A DNA stretch of 64,000 nt from Anomaloglossus baeobatrachus (GCF_048569485.1 NC_134355.1:560907642-560971641); one strand, 5' to 3'; shown: positions 1-10,708, numbered from the stretch's first letter. Numbers and translations: made by a program. The notes: generated by a model from the sequence alone, not told the origin.

Positions 1-478
1 AAGAGGTCACTGTGGTGGTACGTCCGGGTTCATCGAATGTACTTCGGAAAGCGTGCAGGAATTCCCGGATGTTAGTGGTCATTGGATCCTCATTCTCCCA
101 CAGGGGGTTAATCCAGGCTAGAGCTTCGCCTTCCAAGTGCGACATCAGGAACGCCACTTTAGCCTGGTCTGAGACAAACAAATGAGGAAGCAACTTGAAA
201 TGCAGGGAGCACTGGTTCAAGAAGCCGCGGCAGGACTTGGGATCCCCTGCATAGCGAGGCGGAGCAGCGAGGCGAAGTTGCGAGGCCGTGGCGGAAACTG
301 GTTCGGAGCCGGAGACTGGTTGCTGCGTGGACTCAGACGAGGCAGCGGTCTGCAGCGTATATAACCGGTGGTCCATGGACGCCAGGAATTTCAGCATCCG
401 GTGTAAGGTGTCACGCTGTTGCACCAGTTCCTGGCGTAGTTCGGCCAGCTCAGATGTTTGTGCTCCAGCGGGATCCAT
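1..478 (-). mobile_element. Gypsy gag, N-terminal part
   Basis: Translation from 478 begins MDPAGAQ, followed by an N-terminal helical stretch rich in Leu/Glu/Gln and then a capsid-like segment containing RGFLNQCSLHF and ALAWINPLWE. These are typical of vertebrate gypsy gag and of the domesticated RTL/PEG10 group. It is cut by the window edge, and no zinc knuckle or pol is visible here. Confidence 0.8.
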
Positions 479-491
479 GGCCTGATCAAAC

Positions 492-1179
492 TGTCAGGAC
501 CGGGAGGACTGATGGGCCCAGGAGGTGGATCCACTGGACCGAGTATCCCACCGGGGGGCAGGGTACACGGCAGCCGGAGCACTGGCGTGGCCGGGACAGG
601 TATAACCAGGTCAGCAGAGTCACAAAGTTCTTCAGGACGGTAAGGAAAACAGGCACAGGTACCAGGGAGCAAAGACAAGAAGTCTACAGGACACGGCACC
701 AGGGGGCCTGAGCACCTAGCACAAAAGACAAAGCTTCTAGACACGTTGATCAGGCAACGCCCCTATGGGGAGGCCAGTCTTATATATCCAGCACAGCCGT
801 ATGTCACATCCTGCTTCAGGTGTGCTGGGTCCATAAAACCAGGAGAGTGGGCGCGGCCTGGTCCTATACAGAGGCATGAGGCTAATACTCAGAGTCAGAC
901 TCATGAGACCAGGAGCAGGACACAGGAGAGCACGAGCGGGAGCGGCGGCCATGACCGGTGGACACGTGGAGTGGATCAGTGGGTAAGGAGCAGTGCAATG
1001 ACGGTGAGGCCGGATCAGTGGGTACGGAGCGGTGGTGCGATGCAGGTGCGACTGGATCAGTGGGTACAGAGCGGTGGTGCAATGCAGGTACGACTGGATC
1101 AGTGGGTATGGAGCGGTGGTGCGATGCAGGAACCGGCTCAGTGGGTAAGGAGGGCTGCTGGGACACCGGGAGCGTGACA
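492..1179 (-). repeat. Gypsy 5' LTR (688 bp)
   Basis: The LTR starts TGTCACGCT and ends CCTGACA, giving the short terminal inverted repeat TGTCA/TGACA. A TATATAA box lies near 779-787, about two thirds into the LTR, as expected for the promoter. The upstream U3 part holds a 42-bp tandem array. The 5' edge is sharp because Tc1 sequence resumes at 1180. Confidence 0.8.
974..1160. repeat. 42-bp tandem repeat in LTR U3
   Basis: Four to five units start with GATCAGTGGGTA at about 974, 1013, 1055 and 1097, with a degenerate one at 1136. Units are 39-42 bp. They lie upstream of the TATA box, where retroelements often carry duplicated enhancer-like modules. A regulatory role is inference only. Confidence 0.75.
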
Positions 1180-1842
1180 GTAACCAAGGTCATTATAGCC
1201 AAATAGTTCAATTTTAGTTTCGTCAGACCACAGGACATGTCTTCAAAAATTAAGTTGTTTGTTCCTGTGTGCATTTGCAAACATTAATCTGGCTTTTTAT
1301 GTTTCTTTTGGAGTAATGGCTTTTTCCTGGCAGAGTAGCCTTTCAGCCCATCTTGACACAGTACTTGTTTTACTGTGGATAATGACACAATCTTACCAGC
1401 TTCCGCCAGCATCTTCACAAGGTCTTTTGCTTTTGTTTTTGGGTTGATATGCACATGTCTGACCAAAGCACGTTCATCTCTAGTACACAGAACCCGTCTC
1501 AATTCGGAGTGGTGTGATGGCTGGACATTCCCATCTTGTTTGTACTTGCATATAATTGTTTTTACAGATGAACGAGGCACCCTCATGTATCTGGAAATTG
1601 CACCCAAGGAAGTATCTGATTTGTCCAAGTCCACAATTCTCTTCCTGAGATTTTGGCCGATTTCTTTTGACTTTCCCATGACACTACACAAAGCAGCAGT
1701 GTGTTTCAGGTGTGCATTAAAGTACATCCACAGGTGTTTCTCTAATTAACTCAGATGTTGCCAATAAACCTATCAGAGGCTTTTAAAGACATGACCTCAT
1801 CATATGGGCTGTCCCATATTGTTTAGAGGCATAGTACTCTCA
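1180..1842 (-). mobile_element. Tc1-type DNA transposon, 5' half (transposase start and inner terminal region)
   Basis: The sequence between the gypsy LTR and a MITE has the 5' leader and first part of a Sleeping-Beauty-like Tc1 transposase on the minus strand. The terminal repeat continues after the MITE at 2390-2609. The 3' half is absent because the gypsy element interrupts it at 1179/1180; it may lie left of the window. Confidence 0.85.
1198..1679 (-). pseudogene. Tc1 transposase, truncated and frameshifted N-terminal half
   Basis: Translation starts at 1679 with MGKSKEIGQNLRKRIVDL, the paired-like helix-turn-helix domain typical of SB/Tc1 transposases. It continues through a second HTH (SSVKTIICKYKQDG) to KKPLLQKKHKK near 1284. 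The family sequence then resumes in another frame (EDMSCGLTKLKLNYLAIMT, corresponding to the WSDETK region), so there is at least one frameshift. The catalytic Asp of that region reads SCGLTK rather than WSDETK. The ORF is cut at 1180 by the gypsy insertion. It is not functional. Confidence 0.85.
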
Positions 1843-2389
1843 AGGCTGTTTTACACGTTGCAATTTCTTGTGCGATCGCATTTGCGATCGCACCCGCCCC
1901 CATCGTTTGTGCGGCACGGGCAATTGCCCGTGTCGCACAATGCTATAACCCCCCGTCACACGTACTTCCCTTCCAAATGACCTCGCTGTGGGCGGCAAAC
2001 ATCCACTTCCTGAAGGGGGAGGGATGTCCGGCGTCACAGCGACGTCACACAGCGGCCGCCCAATAGAAGCGGAGGGGCGGAGATGAGCGGGACATAAACA
2101 TCCCGCCCACCTCCTCCCTTCAGCATTGCCGGCGGGATGCAGGTAAGCTGTGTTCATCGTTCCCGGGGTGTCACACAGAGCGATATGTGCTGCCCCGGGT
2201 ACGATGAACAACAGGACGTGCGATTTTTAGAAAATGAGCGACGTGTCAGCGATGAACGAGAAGATGAGTATTTCTGCTCGTTCATAGTTGTCACACGCTA
2301 CGATATCACTAACGATGCCGGATGTGCGTCACTTACGACGTGACCCTGCCGACATCTCGTTAGATATATCGTAGCGTGTAAAGCCCGCT
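1843..2389. mobile_element. TTTACACG-family MITE (copy 1)
   Basis: Terminal inverted repeats are AGGCTGTTTTACACG at the left and CGTGTAAAGCCCGCT at the right. It splits the Tc1 terminal repeat; flanking triplets are TCA (1840-1842) and TTA (2390-2392), consistent with a 3-bp TTA target with one later change. Internal GC-rich arms contain a CGCACAA/GTGTCGCAC palindrome, a GACGTCAC block and a CATCGTTCCCGGGG palindrome shared with the other copies. Confidence 0.75.
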
Positions 2390-2609
2390 TTAGTGTATGT
2401 AAACTTTTGACTTTGAAGAAAGTAATAAAAATGCCTAAAAACATTCTCTCTCTCATTATTCTGGTATATGGCAAATATAAATACTGTTGGTAATCTTAAT
2501 TGACCTAAAACTGGAAAGATGTATTCTAATTTTATGTCAGATAGTGAGTAAAACATGCATGTGTGTCTTTTTAGATAGTACATGTAAACTTCTGGGTTCA
2601 ACTGTATGT
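2390..2609 (-). repeat. Tc1 5' terminal repeat, outer part
   Basis: GTGTATGTAAACTTTTGAC at about 2391 and ATGTAAACTTCTGGGTTC at about 2583 are the inner and outer direct repeats of an IR/DR-type (Sleeping-Beauty-like) Tc1 terminus. Together with 1745-1842 they rebuild the expected order once the MITE is removed. Confidence 0.8.
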
Positions 2610-3132
2610 GACTAAAATAGCAAAACCCATAGTTCCTAAAAATGGGTAGGATCTGCTGATAGCAAACCAAAGTATAACACAAAGGGAAATGTACAGAAAA
2701 TAGAAATTACAATGTATAACATAATACTGCTTCATCAATTATCTTAGCTCCCAACCATCCCCAATACAGTGTGACTGTCCTGATTTGAGGGCTCAGTCCC
2801 GCTTTCCCAGTATGTCATGATTTTCATCTTGACATTTCTTTTTTCACTGATTACATAGATCTTTCCCCTTTTCGGAGGGTGAGGTTGGCATCTTTCTGCA
2901 CAGGCATAAATTAAATAGGCAATTATTTTCTTGTTTGATCTCCCTGGGATGCAAATGGAAACAGCATTGGGGAATTTGGTATACTTGAGCTCAATTGTAG
3001 ACAGTGAACCTAAAAGCAGATTATACAGGTACATAGAGATATATTTGTGCATAGCAGGTTATTTATATGTTCCTGTATTATAGAAATGAAAAAAAAATCT
3101 GATTTTTATGTTTCTATAAAATTATTAAAAAA
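2610..3132. other. No recognised feature
   Basis: AT-rich sequence with no convincing coding region. The segment at about 2990-3130 is similar in order and spacing to 9130-9300 on the other side of the DIRS element. Confidence 0.4.
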
Positions 3133-3180
3133 AGAGAATTTTGTTACTTACCGTAAATTATTTTTCGTATAGTTCCGTAT

Positions 3181-3304
3181 TGGGAGACCCAGACCATGGG
3201 TGTTTAGCTTCTGCCTCCAGAGGACACACAAAGTACTACACTTAAAAGTGTAGCTCCTCCCTCTGAGCTTATACACCCCCTGGTAGCCAGTCCTAGCCAG
3301 TTTA
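3181..3304. repeat. DIRS left inverted terminal repeat
   Basis: Starts TGGGAGACCCAGACCATGGG. It is the reverse complement of 8834-8957 with two visible mismatches and contains a small internal palindrome (ACACTTAAAAGTGT). Confidence 0.85.
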
Positions 3305-3419
3305 GTGCAAAAGCTGAAGGAGAATAGCCACCCACAAGTAGAACCGAGTAAGAACCGGAACAACCGGAGACTCTGTCCACGACAACAGCCGGTGATAACA
3401 CACGGAACAAGAAAATTGC

Positions 3420-3535
3420 CAACAGGCAACAGGGAGGGAGCTGGGTCTCCCAATACGGAACTATAAGAAAAAGAATTTACGGTAAGTAACAAAATTCTCT
3501 TTTTCTTTATCGTTCCTTTGGGAGACCCAGACCAT
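3420..3535. repeat. DIRS internal complementary region
   Basis: It carries both the CCCAATACGGAACTAT form found at the left end and the TATCGTTCCTTTGGGAGACC form found at the right end, back to back. That is the expected layout of the DIRS internal complementary region, which bridges the two termini in the circular intermediate. Confidence 0.75.
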
Positions 3536-3603
3536 GGGACGTTCCAAAGCTGTCCCTGGATGGGAATAAACAGAAAAAACTAAGAAGTAGGCGGAGTCTA
3601 ACT

Positions 3604-4700
3604 TCACAAGTGGGCGACAGCCGCCTGAAGGATGCGTCTGCCCAAGCTCGCATCTGCCGAAGCATGAGCATGCACTTGGTAGTGCTTCGAAAAGGTATGC
3701 AGGCTAGTCCAAGTGGCAGCCTGGCAGACTTGTTGAGCCGTAGCCTGGTGCCTAAAAGCCCAAGAGGCACCGACAGCTCTGGTCGAGTGTGCTTTGATCC
3801 CCGGCGGGGGAGGCACCTGAGTAGTCTGGTAGGCGTCCGAAATGGTCGATCTAATCCAACGGGCTAAGGTCGGCTTAGAAGCAGAGAGACCCTTGCGCCG
3901 CCCTGTGGTTAGCACAAAAAGAGAGGTGCACCGCCTAAGCGCAGCGATGCGAGACACATAAATCCGGAGAGCACGCACCAGATCTAGAGTATGCAGCGCT
4001 TTCTCAAAGCGATGAACAGGGGCCAGACAGAACGAAGGCAAGGAAATATCCTGGTTAAGGTGGAAGGGAGAGACCACCTTAGGAAGAAAGTCCGGGGTCG
4101 GACGGAGAACTACCTTGTCTTGGTGAAAAACCAAAAGGGGTGACTCCGAGGAGAGCGCAGCCAAATCAGAGACTCTCCTGAGAGAAGTTATGGCAACTAG
4201 AAAGGCCACCTTTTGAGAAAGACGATACAAAGAAACCTCCCTAAGGGGCTCGAAAGGGGGTTTCTGCAATACCGTGAGGACCAAGTTAAGGTCCCAGGGA
4301 TCCAAGGGCCGCCGATAAGGCGGAATGATGTGAGACGCACCTTGCATGAAGGTGCGGACCTGAGCCAGCCGGGCGAGATGCCACTGGAACAGCACTGATA
4401 GAGCTGAGACTTGTCCCTTGAGAGAGTTGAGGGACAGTCCTAGCTGCAGACCGGACTGTAAAAAAGACAGAAGGGTCGGCAACGAGAATGGCCAAGGAGA
4501 ATGGCCGGAAGAGCGACACCAGGACAGGAAAATTTTCCAAGTCCTGTGATAGATCTTGACGGAGGAAGACTTACGGGCCCGAGTCATAGTGGAGATGACT
4601 TCAGGAGGAATACCAGAAGCCGTCAAAATCCAGGACTCAAGAGCTACGCCGTCAATTTGAGTGCCGCAGAATTCGGGCGGAAAAACGGACCTTGCGAGAG
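3604..4700 (-). mobile_element. DIRS tyrosine recombinase region
   Basis: C-terminal part of the element's coding region. The recombinase fold is recognisable from SLRRVSDLAAL (first catalytic Arg), KAHSTRAVGASWAF (His-x-x-Arg box) and HTFSKHYQVH (nucleophilic Tyr region). This enzyme replaces the integrase of LTR retrotransposons. It is encoded downstream of the RT as usual for DIRS1-like elements. Confidence 0.85.
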
Positions 4701-4979
4701 CAGGTCTGGACGGTCCGGAAGATGCCACGGCATCTCCACGGACAGTTGGAGCAGGTCCGGATACCAAGCTCGCCTGGGCCAGTCCGGTGCAATGAGGATG
4801 ACTCGATGGCCCTCCATTCTGATCTTGCGCAGGACTCTGGGCAAGAGAGCTAGAGGGGGAAACACGTAGGACAGACGAAACTGGGACCAGTCTTGAACCA
4901 GAGCGTCCGCGGCGAATGCCTGAGGATCGTGGGAGCGAGCCACGTAAACCGGAACCTTGTTGTTGTGACGGGATGCCAT

Positions 4980-6500
4980 TAGGTCCACGTCCGGAGTGCC
5001 CCACTTGCGGCAGATTGACTGAAAACACTGCCGGGTGCAGGGACCACTCGCCACCGTCCACGGATTGACGGCTGAGATAATCTGCCTCCCAGTTTTCTAC
5101 GCCAGGGATGTGGACTGCGGATATGGTGGACTTGGAGTCCTCCGCCCATTGAAGAATGCGTTGGACCTCCAACATTGCCAGGCGGCTGCGTGTCCCGCCT
5201 TGGTGATTGATGTAGGCAACCGCTGTCGCGTTGTCTGACTGGACTCGAATGTGCCTGCCCGCCAACAGGTGGTGAAAGGCTAGGAGAGCTAGAAGCACAG
5301 CTCTGGTTTCCAGCACATTGATTGAAAGGGCTGATTCGGACGGAGTCCAAGTGCCCTGTGCTCTGTGGTGGAGATGTACCGCTCCCCAGCCGGATAGGCT
5401 GGCATCCGTGGTGAGAATCACCCAGGACGGAGTCAGGAAGGAGCGCCCTTGGGACAGGCCACCACTGAAGAGAGCTCCTGGTCCGTGGCGACAGAGCCAC
5501 TAACCTCTGTAAGGAGGAAGGCCGCTTGTCCCAACAGCGGAGAATATCCAGCTGCAGAGGACGCAGATGGAACTGGGCAAAGGGAACCGCCTCCATGGAG
5601 GCCACCATTTGACCCAGCACCTGCATCAGACGCCTGAGGGTATAACGGCGGGGCCTCAGGAGAGAGCGCACCGCCAACCGGAGTGACAGCTGTTTGTCTA
5701 AGGGCAACTTCACAAGTGCCGGCAAAGTCTCGAACTGCATCCCTAGGTACGTGAGATCGGAGTCAGAGTGGATTTGGGAAGATTGACAATCCACCCGAAT
5801 TGGACTAGGGTGGCGAGAGTGAGCAAAACACTCCGCTGACAGTTTGCGCTGGATGTACCCTTGACCAGAAGGTCGTCCAGATAAGGAAGCACTGCTAACC
5901 CCTGGAGGTGCAGGACCGCAATCACTGCCGCCATGACCTTAGTGAATACCCGAGGGGCCGTGGCTAACCCGAAGGGGAGAGCCACGAATTGGAAATTATC
6001 CTCTCCTATCGCAAAACGTAACCAACGCTGATGTGACACTGTGATTGGCACATGTAAATAGGCATCTCTGATGTCGATGGACGCCAGGAACTCCCCTTGG
6101 GTCATAGAGGCAATGACTGATCGCAGAGACTCCATGCGAAAATGCCGCACCCGGACATGCTTTTTGAGAAGCTTGAGATCCAGGATGGGCCGGAAGGTAC
6201 CGTCCTTTATTTTTTTTTTTTGGAACTAGGAAGAGATTTGAGTAAATACCTCTGAACCGTTCCTGAGCGGGAACTGGGACAATCACTTCGTTTGCCTGCA
6301 AGGACGCCACGGCCTGCGAGAAGGCGGCGGCCTTGGAGCAGGGGGGAGTTGAGAGAAAAAAACTGTTTGGAGGGCTGGAAGAGAATTCTATCCTGTAGCC
6401 GTGAGATATGATGTCTCTCACCCACTGATCGGAGACTTTCTTTAACCAAGCGTCGCCAAAGTGGGAGAGCCTGCCACCGACTAAGGACGTGGCTGGAGCG
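4980..6500 (-). mobile_element. DIRS reverse transcriptase / RNase H region
   Basis: The RT core is seen in RDAYLHVPI (motif A region) and LPYLDDLLVKG (YLDD catalytic box) at about 5860-6080. RNase H follows with TTDASLSGWGAV and VQSDNATAVAYINHQGG at about 5200-5421. The N-terminal RT segment includes FRGIYSNLFLVPKK near 6240. The order fits DIRS elements. Confidence 0.85.
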
Positions 6501-6509
6501 GGCTGAGAG

Positions 6510-7950
6510 TCATGAGGAAGCTGCCTTAGTGGCAGAACCTCCTGCGGTCTTCTGCGGACGCGCTTTTGGGCGCCAGTTGGATTTCTGATGCTTGGCTGAG
6601 TTAGCGGACGAGGCGGAAGGCTTAGAGGATGACCAGTTGGAGGAACGAAAGGAACGAAACCTCGATTGATTCCTACCCTGGGCGGGTTTCCTGGTCTTGG
6701 TTTGTGGCATGGAAGTACTCTTCCCACCAGTAGCTTCTTTAATGATTTCATCCAGCTGTTCACCAAACAGCCGTGACCCAGCAAAAGAGAGCCCAGCAAG
6801 AAACTTCTTGGAAGAAGCATCTGCCTTCCACTCTCGAAGTCACAAAATCCTGCGGATAACAAGAGAATTAGCTAAAGCCACCGCAGTGCGGTGAGCAGCC
6901 TCTAGCATGGCAGACATGGCATAGGATGAAAAAGCTGAAGCCTGAGCAGTTAAGGTAACCATCTCAGGCATAGATTCCTTGGTGAGGGAATGCATCTCCT
7001 CTAGAGAAGCAGAGATGGCTTTGAGAGCCCACACTGCTGCAAAAGTCGGGGAAAACGCGGCCCCCGCAGCTTCATACACAGATTTGGCCAGAAGGTCAAT
7101 CTGACGGTCAGTGGAATCCTTAAGTGAGGTGCCGTCAGCCACCGACACAACGGTCCGGGCTGATAGCCTAGACACCGGAGGGTCAACCTTTGGGGAGTGA
7201 GACCACTCCTTGACCACCTCAGGTGGAAATGGAAACCAGTCATCAGAACCACGCTTTGGAAAGCGTTTGTCAGGGCAGGCCCTGGGTTTGGTCACAGCGG
7301 TCTGAAAACTGGAGTGGTTAAAGAACACACTCTTCACTCTCTTAGGCGAGGTAAACTGATGTTTTTCTGCCAAAGAGAGTTGCTCCTCTGACACTGGCGG
7401 ATTGAGATCCAGCACAGAATTAATAGAAGCAATCAAATCACTCAGAGAAATCGATGGGATACATAGCCTCCGAGCCCCCAGTGAGGGCATCCTCCTCATC
7501 TTGAGAGTCAGCTCTTGAGACAGAGCCGTGGGATGGGGAGGGGGAGGAAACCCTGCGCCTTCTCTTAGAAGGACGGGGTCTGGGATCAGATGATGAATCC
7601 TCCGTGAGCTCCGATGGACGGAGGTCAGAGGATAGGAGTCCTCTGTCAAGCGTATTAGAGGCACCCTGTGAGGGGGGCTGATGCATATTCATCAAAGTCC
7701 TGGACAAAAGCCCCATGGACTCAGCAAATGACTGGGATATGGACCTAGAAAAGGACTCTACCCAGGCCGGGGGTTCAATCACAGGTGCAGCAGCAGCCTG
7801 AGAGACCACTGGGGGTGAGACTCCAGGCTGTGGCACCGCCAAGTTAGAGCAGACATCACAATGTGGATAGGTGCTCGGCTCAGGCAGCAGGAGCTTACAT
7901 GCAGTGCATGCAGAATAAAGCTTTGGAGCCTTGCTCCTTGTGTGAGACAT
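6510..7950 (-). mobile_element. DIRS gag-like region
   Basis: First coding region of the element. It starts at 7950 with MSHTRSKAPKL followed by a Cys-rich segment (CTACKLLLPEP, then CDVC), a Ser/Pro-rich linker and a basic stretch (SKRRRRVSSP). Downstream helical segments and an Arg/Lys/Ser-rich tail precede the RT. DIRS gag proteins are poorly conserved, so the call rests mainly on position and the Cys motif. Confidence 0.6.
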
Positions 7951-8833
7951 GCTGCTGGAGTGGGGGCTTTGCAGAGAAGGAACCCCAGGGAGAATATACC
8001 GAGGTCCACAACCGGAGACCGGCTGTGGCTTACCAGACCGCTGAGCGCGGTGTTGTGTGCCCTCCAGATCCTGAAGCCCGGTCCCCCAGTCGCAGCACCT
8101 CAGCAGAGATGCAGAATGCAGGATGTCCCAGAGCAGAGTGAACTCTGCCTGAGAAGAGGGCGTTCCTATAAAAGAGCGGGAACTGGAGGGCTATAGAGAC
8201 CTGCAGGGAAGGAGGGACGCCCCAGCAGTGGGGAGTGTCCCTCCCCTGTGTAGAACGGCCGCCGGGAGGAGCCGAACCTGTCCCTCTGCATGAGTGACAT
8301 GCGAGGGCAGGAAAATGAAACTAGGCCTCCGGCGAAGCCAGGGCCTAAATTTAAGCGGCGAGGCCAACAAGCAGGCACCATCGGCGCGGTTCTCAGGCAA
8401 AAGCTAGAGAACCCGCCGGAAAAGTTAAAACAATCACATACAGCATACTCTCCCCTTACAATAAAGAACCGGGACCCCCAACATAAACGTCTCAGGTACT
8501 TAGCTGCTGAGACGCAGGGCCATGTCCCTGGGGATGAGTGCTCCGGTCCAACAGAATCCTCAAGGGGCTGTGGATGGAGACCGGACTCCTGCCAGGCATG
8601 GAGACCGTGCTGGCTCCCACTTCAAGCCAGAGCCCAGAAGGGATGGTGAAGGAGCGCGGCATGTAAGGCTGCAGCCTTGTAAATCAACCTTAACAACACC
8701 GCCGACACAGTGGGGTGAGAAGGGACATGCCGGGAGTCCAGACATGGACCCGCTTTTCTTCAAACTCTTTCCAAAAGTCAAACAAATCAGATGAGAATGC
8801 ATGTGTGGATGTATGCCTCCTGACACAAAGCAG
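7951..8833 (-). mobile_element. DIRS 5' untranslated region
   Basis: About 880 bp between the right terminal repeat and the gag-like start. No convincing coding sequence; GC-rich and presumably part of the element leader. Confidence 0.55.
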
Positions 8834-8957
8834 TAAACTGGCTAGGACTGGATACCAGGGGGTGTATAAGCTCAGAGGGAGGAGCTACACTTTTAAGTGT
8901 AGTACTTTGTGTGTCCTCCGGAGGCAGAAGCTAAACACCCATGGTCTGGGTCTCCCA
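8834..8957. repeat. DIRS right inverted terminal repeat
   Basis: Reverse complement of 3181-3304 with two visible differences. It is followed by ACGATAAAGAAAAAA at the outer edge, matching the internal complementary region. Confidence 0.85.
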
Positions 8958-8970
8958 AAGGAACGATAAA

Positions 8971-9426
8971 GAAAAAACAATTGCTAAAACGTCATTTTCT
9001 CTCTAATTGCAAAAATGTTATTTTTTTGTGAGTCTCCAAAGGACTTAACCTACAACCTGTATACTTGCAAGCAACAACTAAAGATGTGAGCCACAGGCTC
9101 TAATAATGTCAGTGAGGGAATTTTTTAATCTTGAAGTTGCAGTGCAGGCTCTGACCACTGCACATCCACTTTATACTTGCACATAGAGACACATTGCATA
9201 TAGCAGTGTATTTTTATGTCTTTGTATTCTAGAGAGAGAATAAAAGAGATTTTTTTTTCTTCCAATAAAATTGCTAATAAAAAACAAATACGATAATGAC
9301 ATTTCAATGTTCTTTAAAAAAAACTTTTTTTGAAACTCAAAACAAGTGAGAGACTAGGAGTATTAGTGCAAAAACCGAAAAACAAAAACTCCTAAAAACA
9401 ATATTTATTAGTATATAGTATTAAAA
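8971..9426. other. No recognised feature; flank of the DIRS element
   Basis: AT-rich. 9130-9300 resembles 2990-3130 (shared ACATAGAGA, CATA(TA)GCAG, TTTTTATGT and long T-run in the same order), so a degenerate repeat appears to flank the DIRS copy on both sides. No coding evidence. Confidence 0.4.
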
Positions 9427-10708
9427 TGCTCTTAATCATAAAAGCGTAATAACTCTTAAATTACTAAATTGTAGACTGGTCACGTGAGGTGAGTGGGAGG
9501 ACAAAAGAGGGTAGAGCCAACTAGTGAAAAGAGGAGTGCTGATTGTCTCTACACTCTAGATAGAACTCTAGGTAAAGCAACTCTAATCGTTGCCAGATAA
9601 TTACCCTATTGTTATAGGGAGTATAGGAAAAAAAGATAGTCTGTCCCTCCCTTTTAACTACCTACCAGCGGAGGTGCACCATAAGATGTTGGGTACCCCC
9701 CGCTCCTCATCGGCTCTCCCTATTCTGTCCCTGCGACCCGTAAGTCGCAAGAAAACCCACCACCAAGAATGGAAAGTGCAAAATAGTCAACAGGTCATTA
9801 CCATGATGTGGTTACCATATAATACGGCACCCCAGATGCAGCTGCGCAGTTATGTATTTTTTCCTGCACAGTAAAAAAGAGGAAAAAGATGATGCTTATT
9901 AATGTATTTGCATCAGATCTGGAAATCCATAGAAAATAAATAATTCTTTACTAGAATCTGGTCGTCATAAATATCACAGCCAGAATACAACTGTTCATGT
10001 GTATATTCCTGTACAGTCATACAAGTGATGTTTAGTAGTAATAAATAATCCCAGTAGGGAAACTTATCTGCTATGATCACTGATAGCAAATCCCAATCCC
10101 AATTGTATGACTGTATGACTGTACAGGAATATACACATGTACAGTTGTATTCTGGCTGTCATATTTATGACGACCAGATTCTAGTAAAGATTTATTTATT
10201 TTCTATGGATTTCCAGATCTGATGCAAATACATTAATAAGCATCATCTTTTTCCTCTTTTTTACTGTGCAGGAAAAAATACATAACTGCGCAGCTGCATC
10301 TGGGGTGCCATATTATATGGTAACCAGATCATGGTAATGACCTGTTGACTATTTTGGACTTTCCATTCTTGGTGGTGGGTTTTCTTGCGACTTACGGGTC
10401 GCAGGGACAGAATAGGGAGAGCCGACGAGGAGCGGGGGGTACCCAACATCTTATGGTGCACCTCCGCTGGTAGGTAGTTAAAAGGGAGGGACAGACTATC
10501 TTCTTTCCCTATGCTCCCTATAACAATAGGGTAATTATCTGGCAACGATTAGAGTTGCTTTACCTAGAGTTCTATCTAGAGTGTAGAGACAATCAGCACT
10601 CCTCTTTTCACTAGTTGGCTCTACCCTCTTTTGTCCTTCCACTCACCTCACGTGACCAGTCTACAATTTAGTAATTTAAGAGTTATTACGCTTTTATGAT
10701 TAAGAGCA
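9427..10708. repeat. Long inverted repeat with ~600-bp arms (fold-back element)
   Basis: Left arm 9427-10024 and right arm 10103-10708 are reverse complements at roughly 97-98 percent by eye, around a 78-bp spacer. Each arm could encode the same 94-residue peptide (three differences between arms), which I take to be a by-product of the duplication. The outer ends sit in T/A-rich sequence; no clear target duplication and no TIR typical of a known superfamily is seen. It is either a fold-back transposon or an inverted duplication. A transcript would form a very long double-stranded hairpin. Confidence 0.85.

Larger units (their letters stand above)
1..1179 (-). mobile_element. Ty3/gypsy LTR retrotransposon, 5' part (LTR plus start of gag), running off the left edge
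   Basis: Read on the minus strand, an LTR (1179 to 492) is followed by a 13-bp leader and a gag start at 478. The gag stretch continues to the window edge, so the body and second LTR lie outside. The element sits in the transposase region of a Tc1 copy that continues at 1180, so it is younger than that Tc1. Gag resembles the sushi/Mart-type gypsy gag from which several vertebrate genes were domesticated, but the attached LTR shows this is an element rather than a host gene. Completeness cannot be judged from this window. Confidence 0.85.
3133..8970 (-). mobile_element. DIRS-type tyrosine-recombinase retrotransposon
   Basis: An approximately 5.8-kb element on the minus strand. Inverted terminal repeats of 124 bp (3181-3304 and 8834-8957) differ at only two positions I can see. 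An internal complementary region near 3450-3535 repeats the termini, as DIRS elements require for circle-mediated integration. In order from the right come a gag-like region, reverse transcriptase/RNase H, and a tyrosine recombinase, with no integrase or LTRs. It is structurally complete end to end but carries a few breaks in its coding regions. The low ITR divergence argues for a fairly recent copy. Confidence 0.85.

Noticed and set aside
391-952. Proline-rich open frames in 391-952
   Set aside because: They fall in the gypsy LTR and leader; no coding conservation is expected there.
7863-8794. Several plus-strand open frames of 90-119 codons
   Set aside because: They are antisense to the DIRS gag and leader region; no domains recognised.
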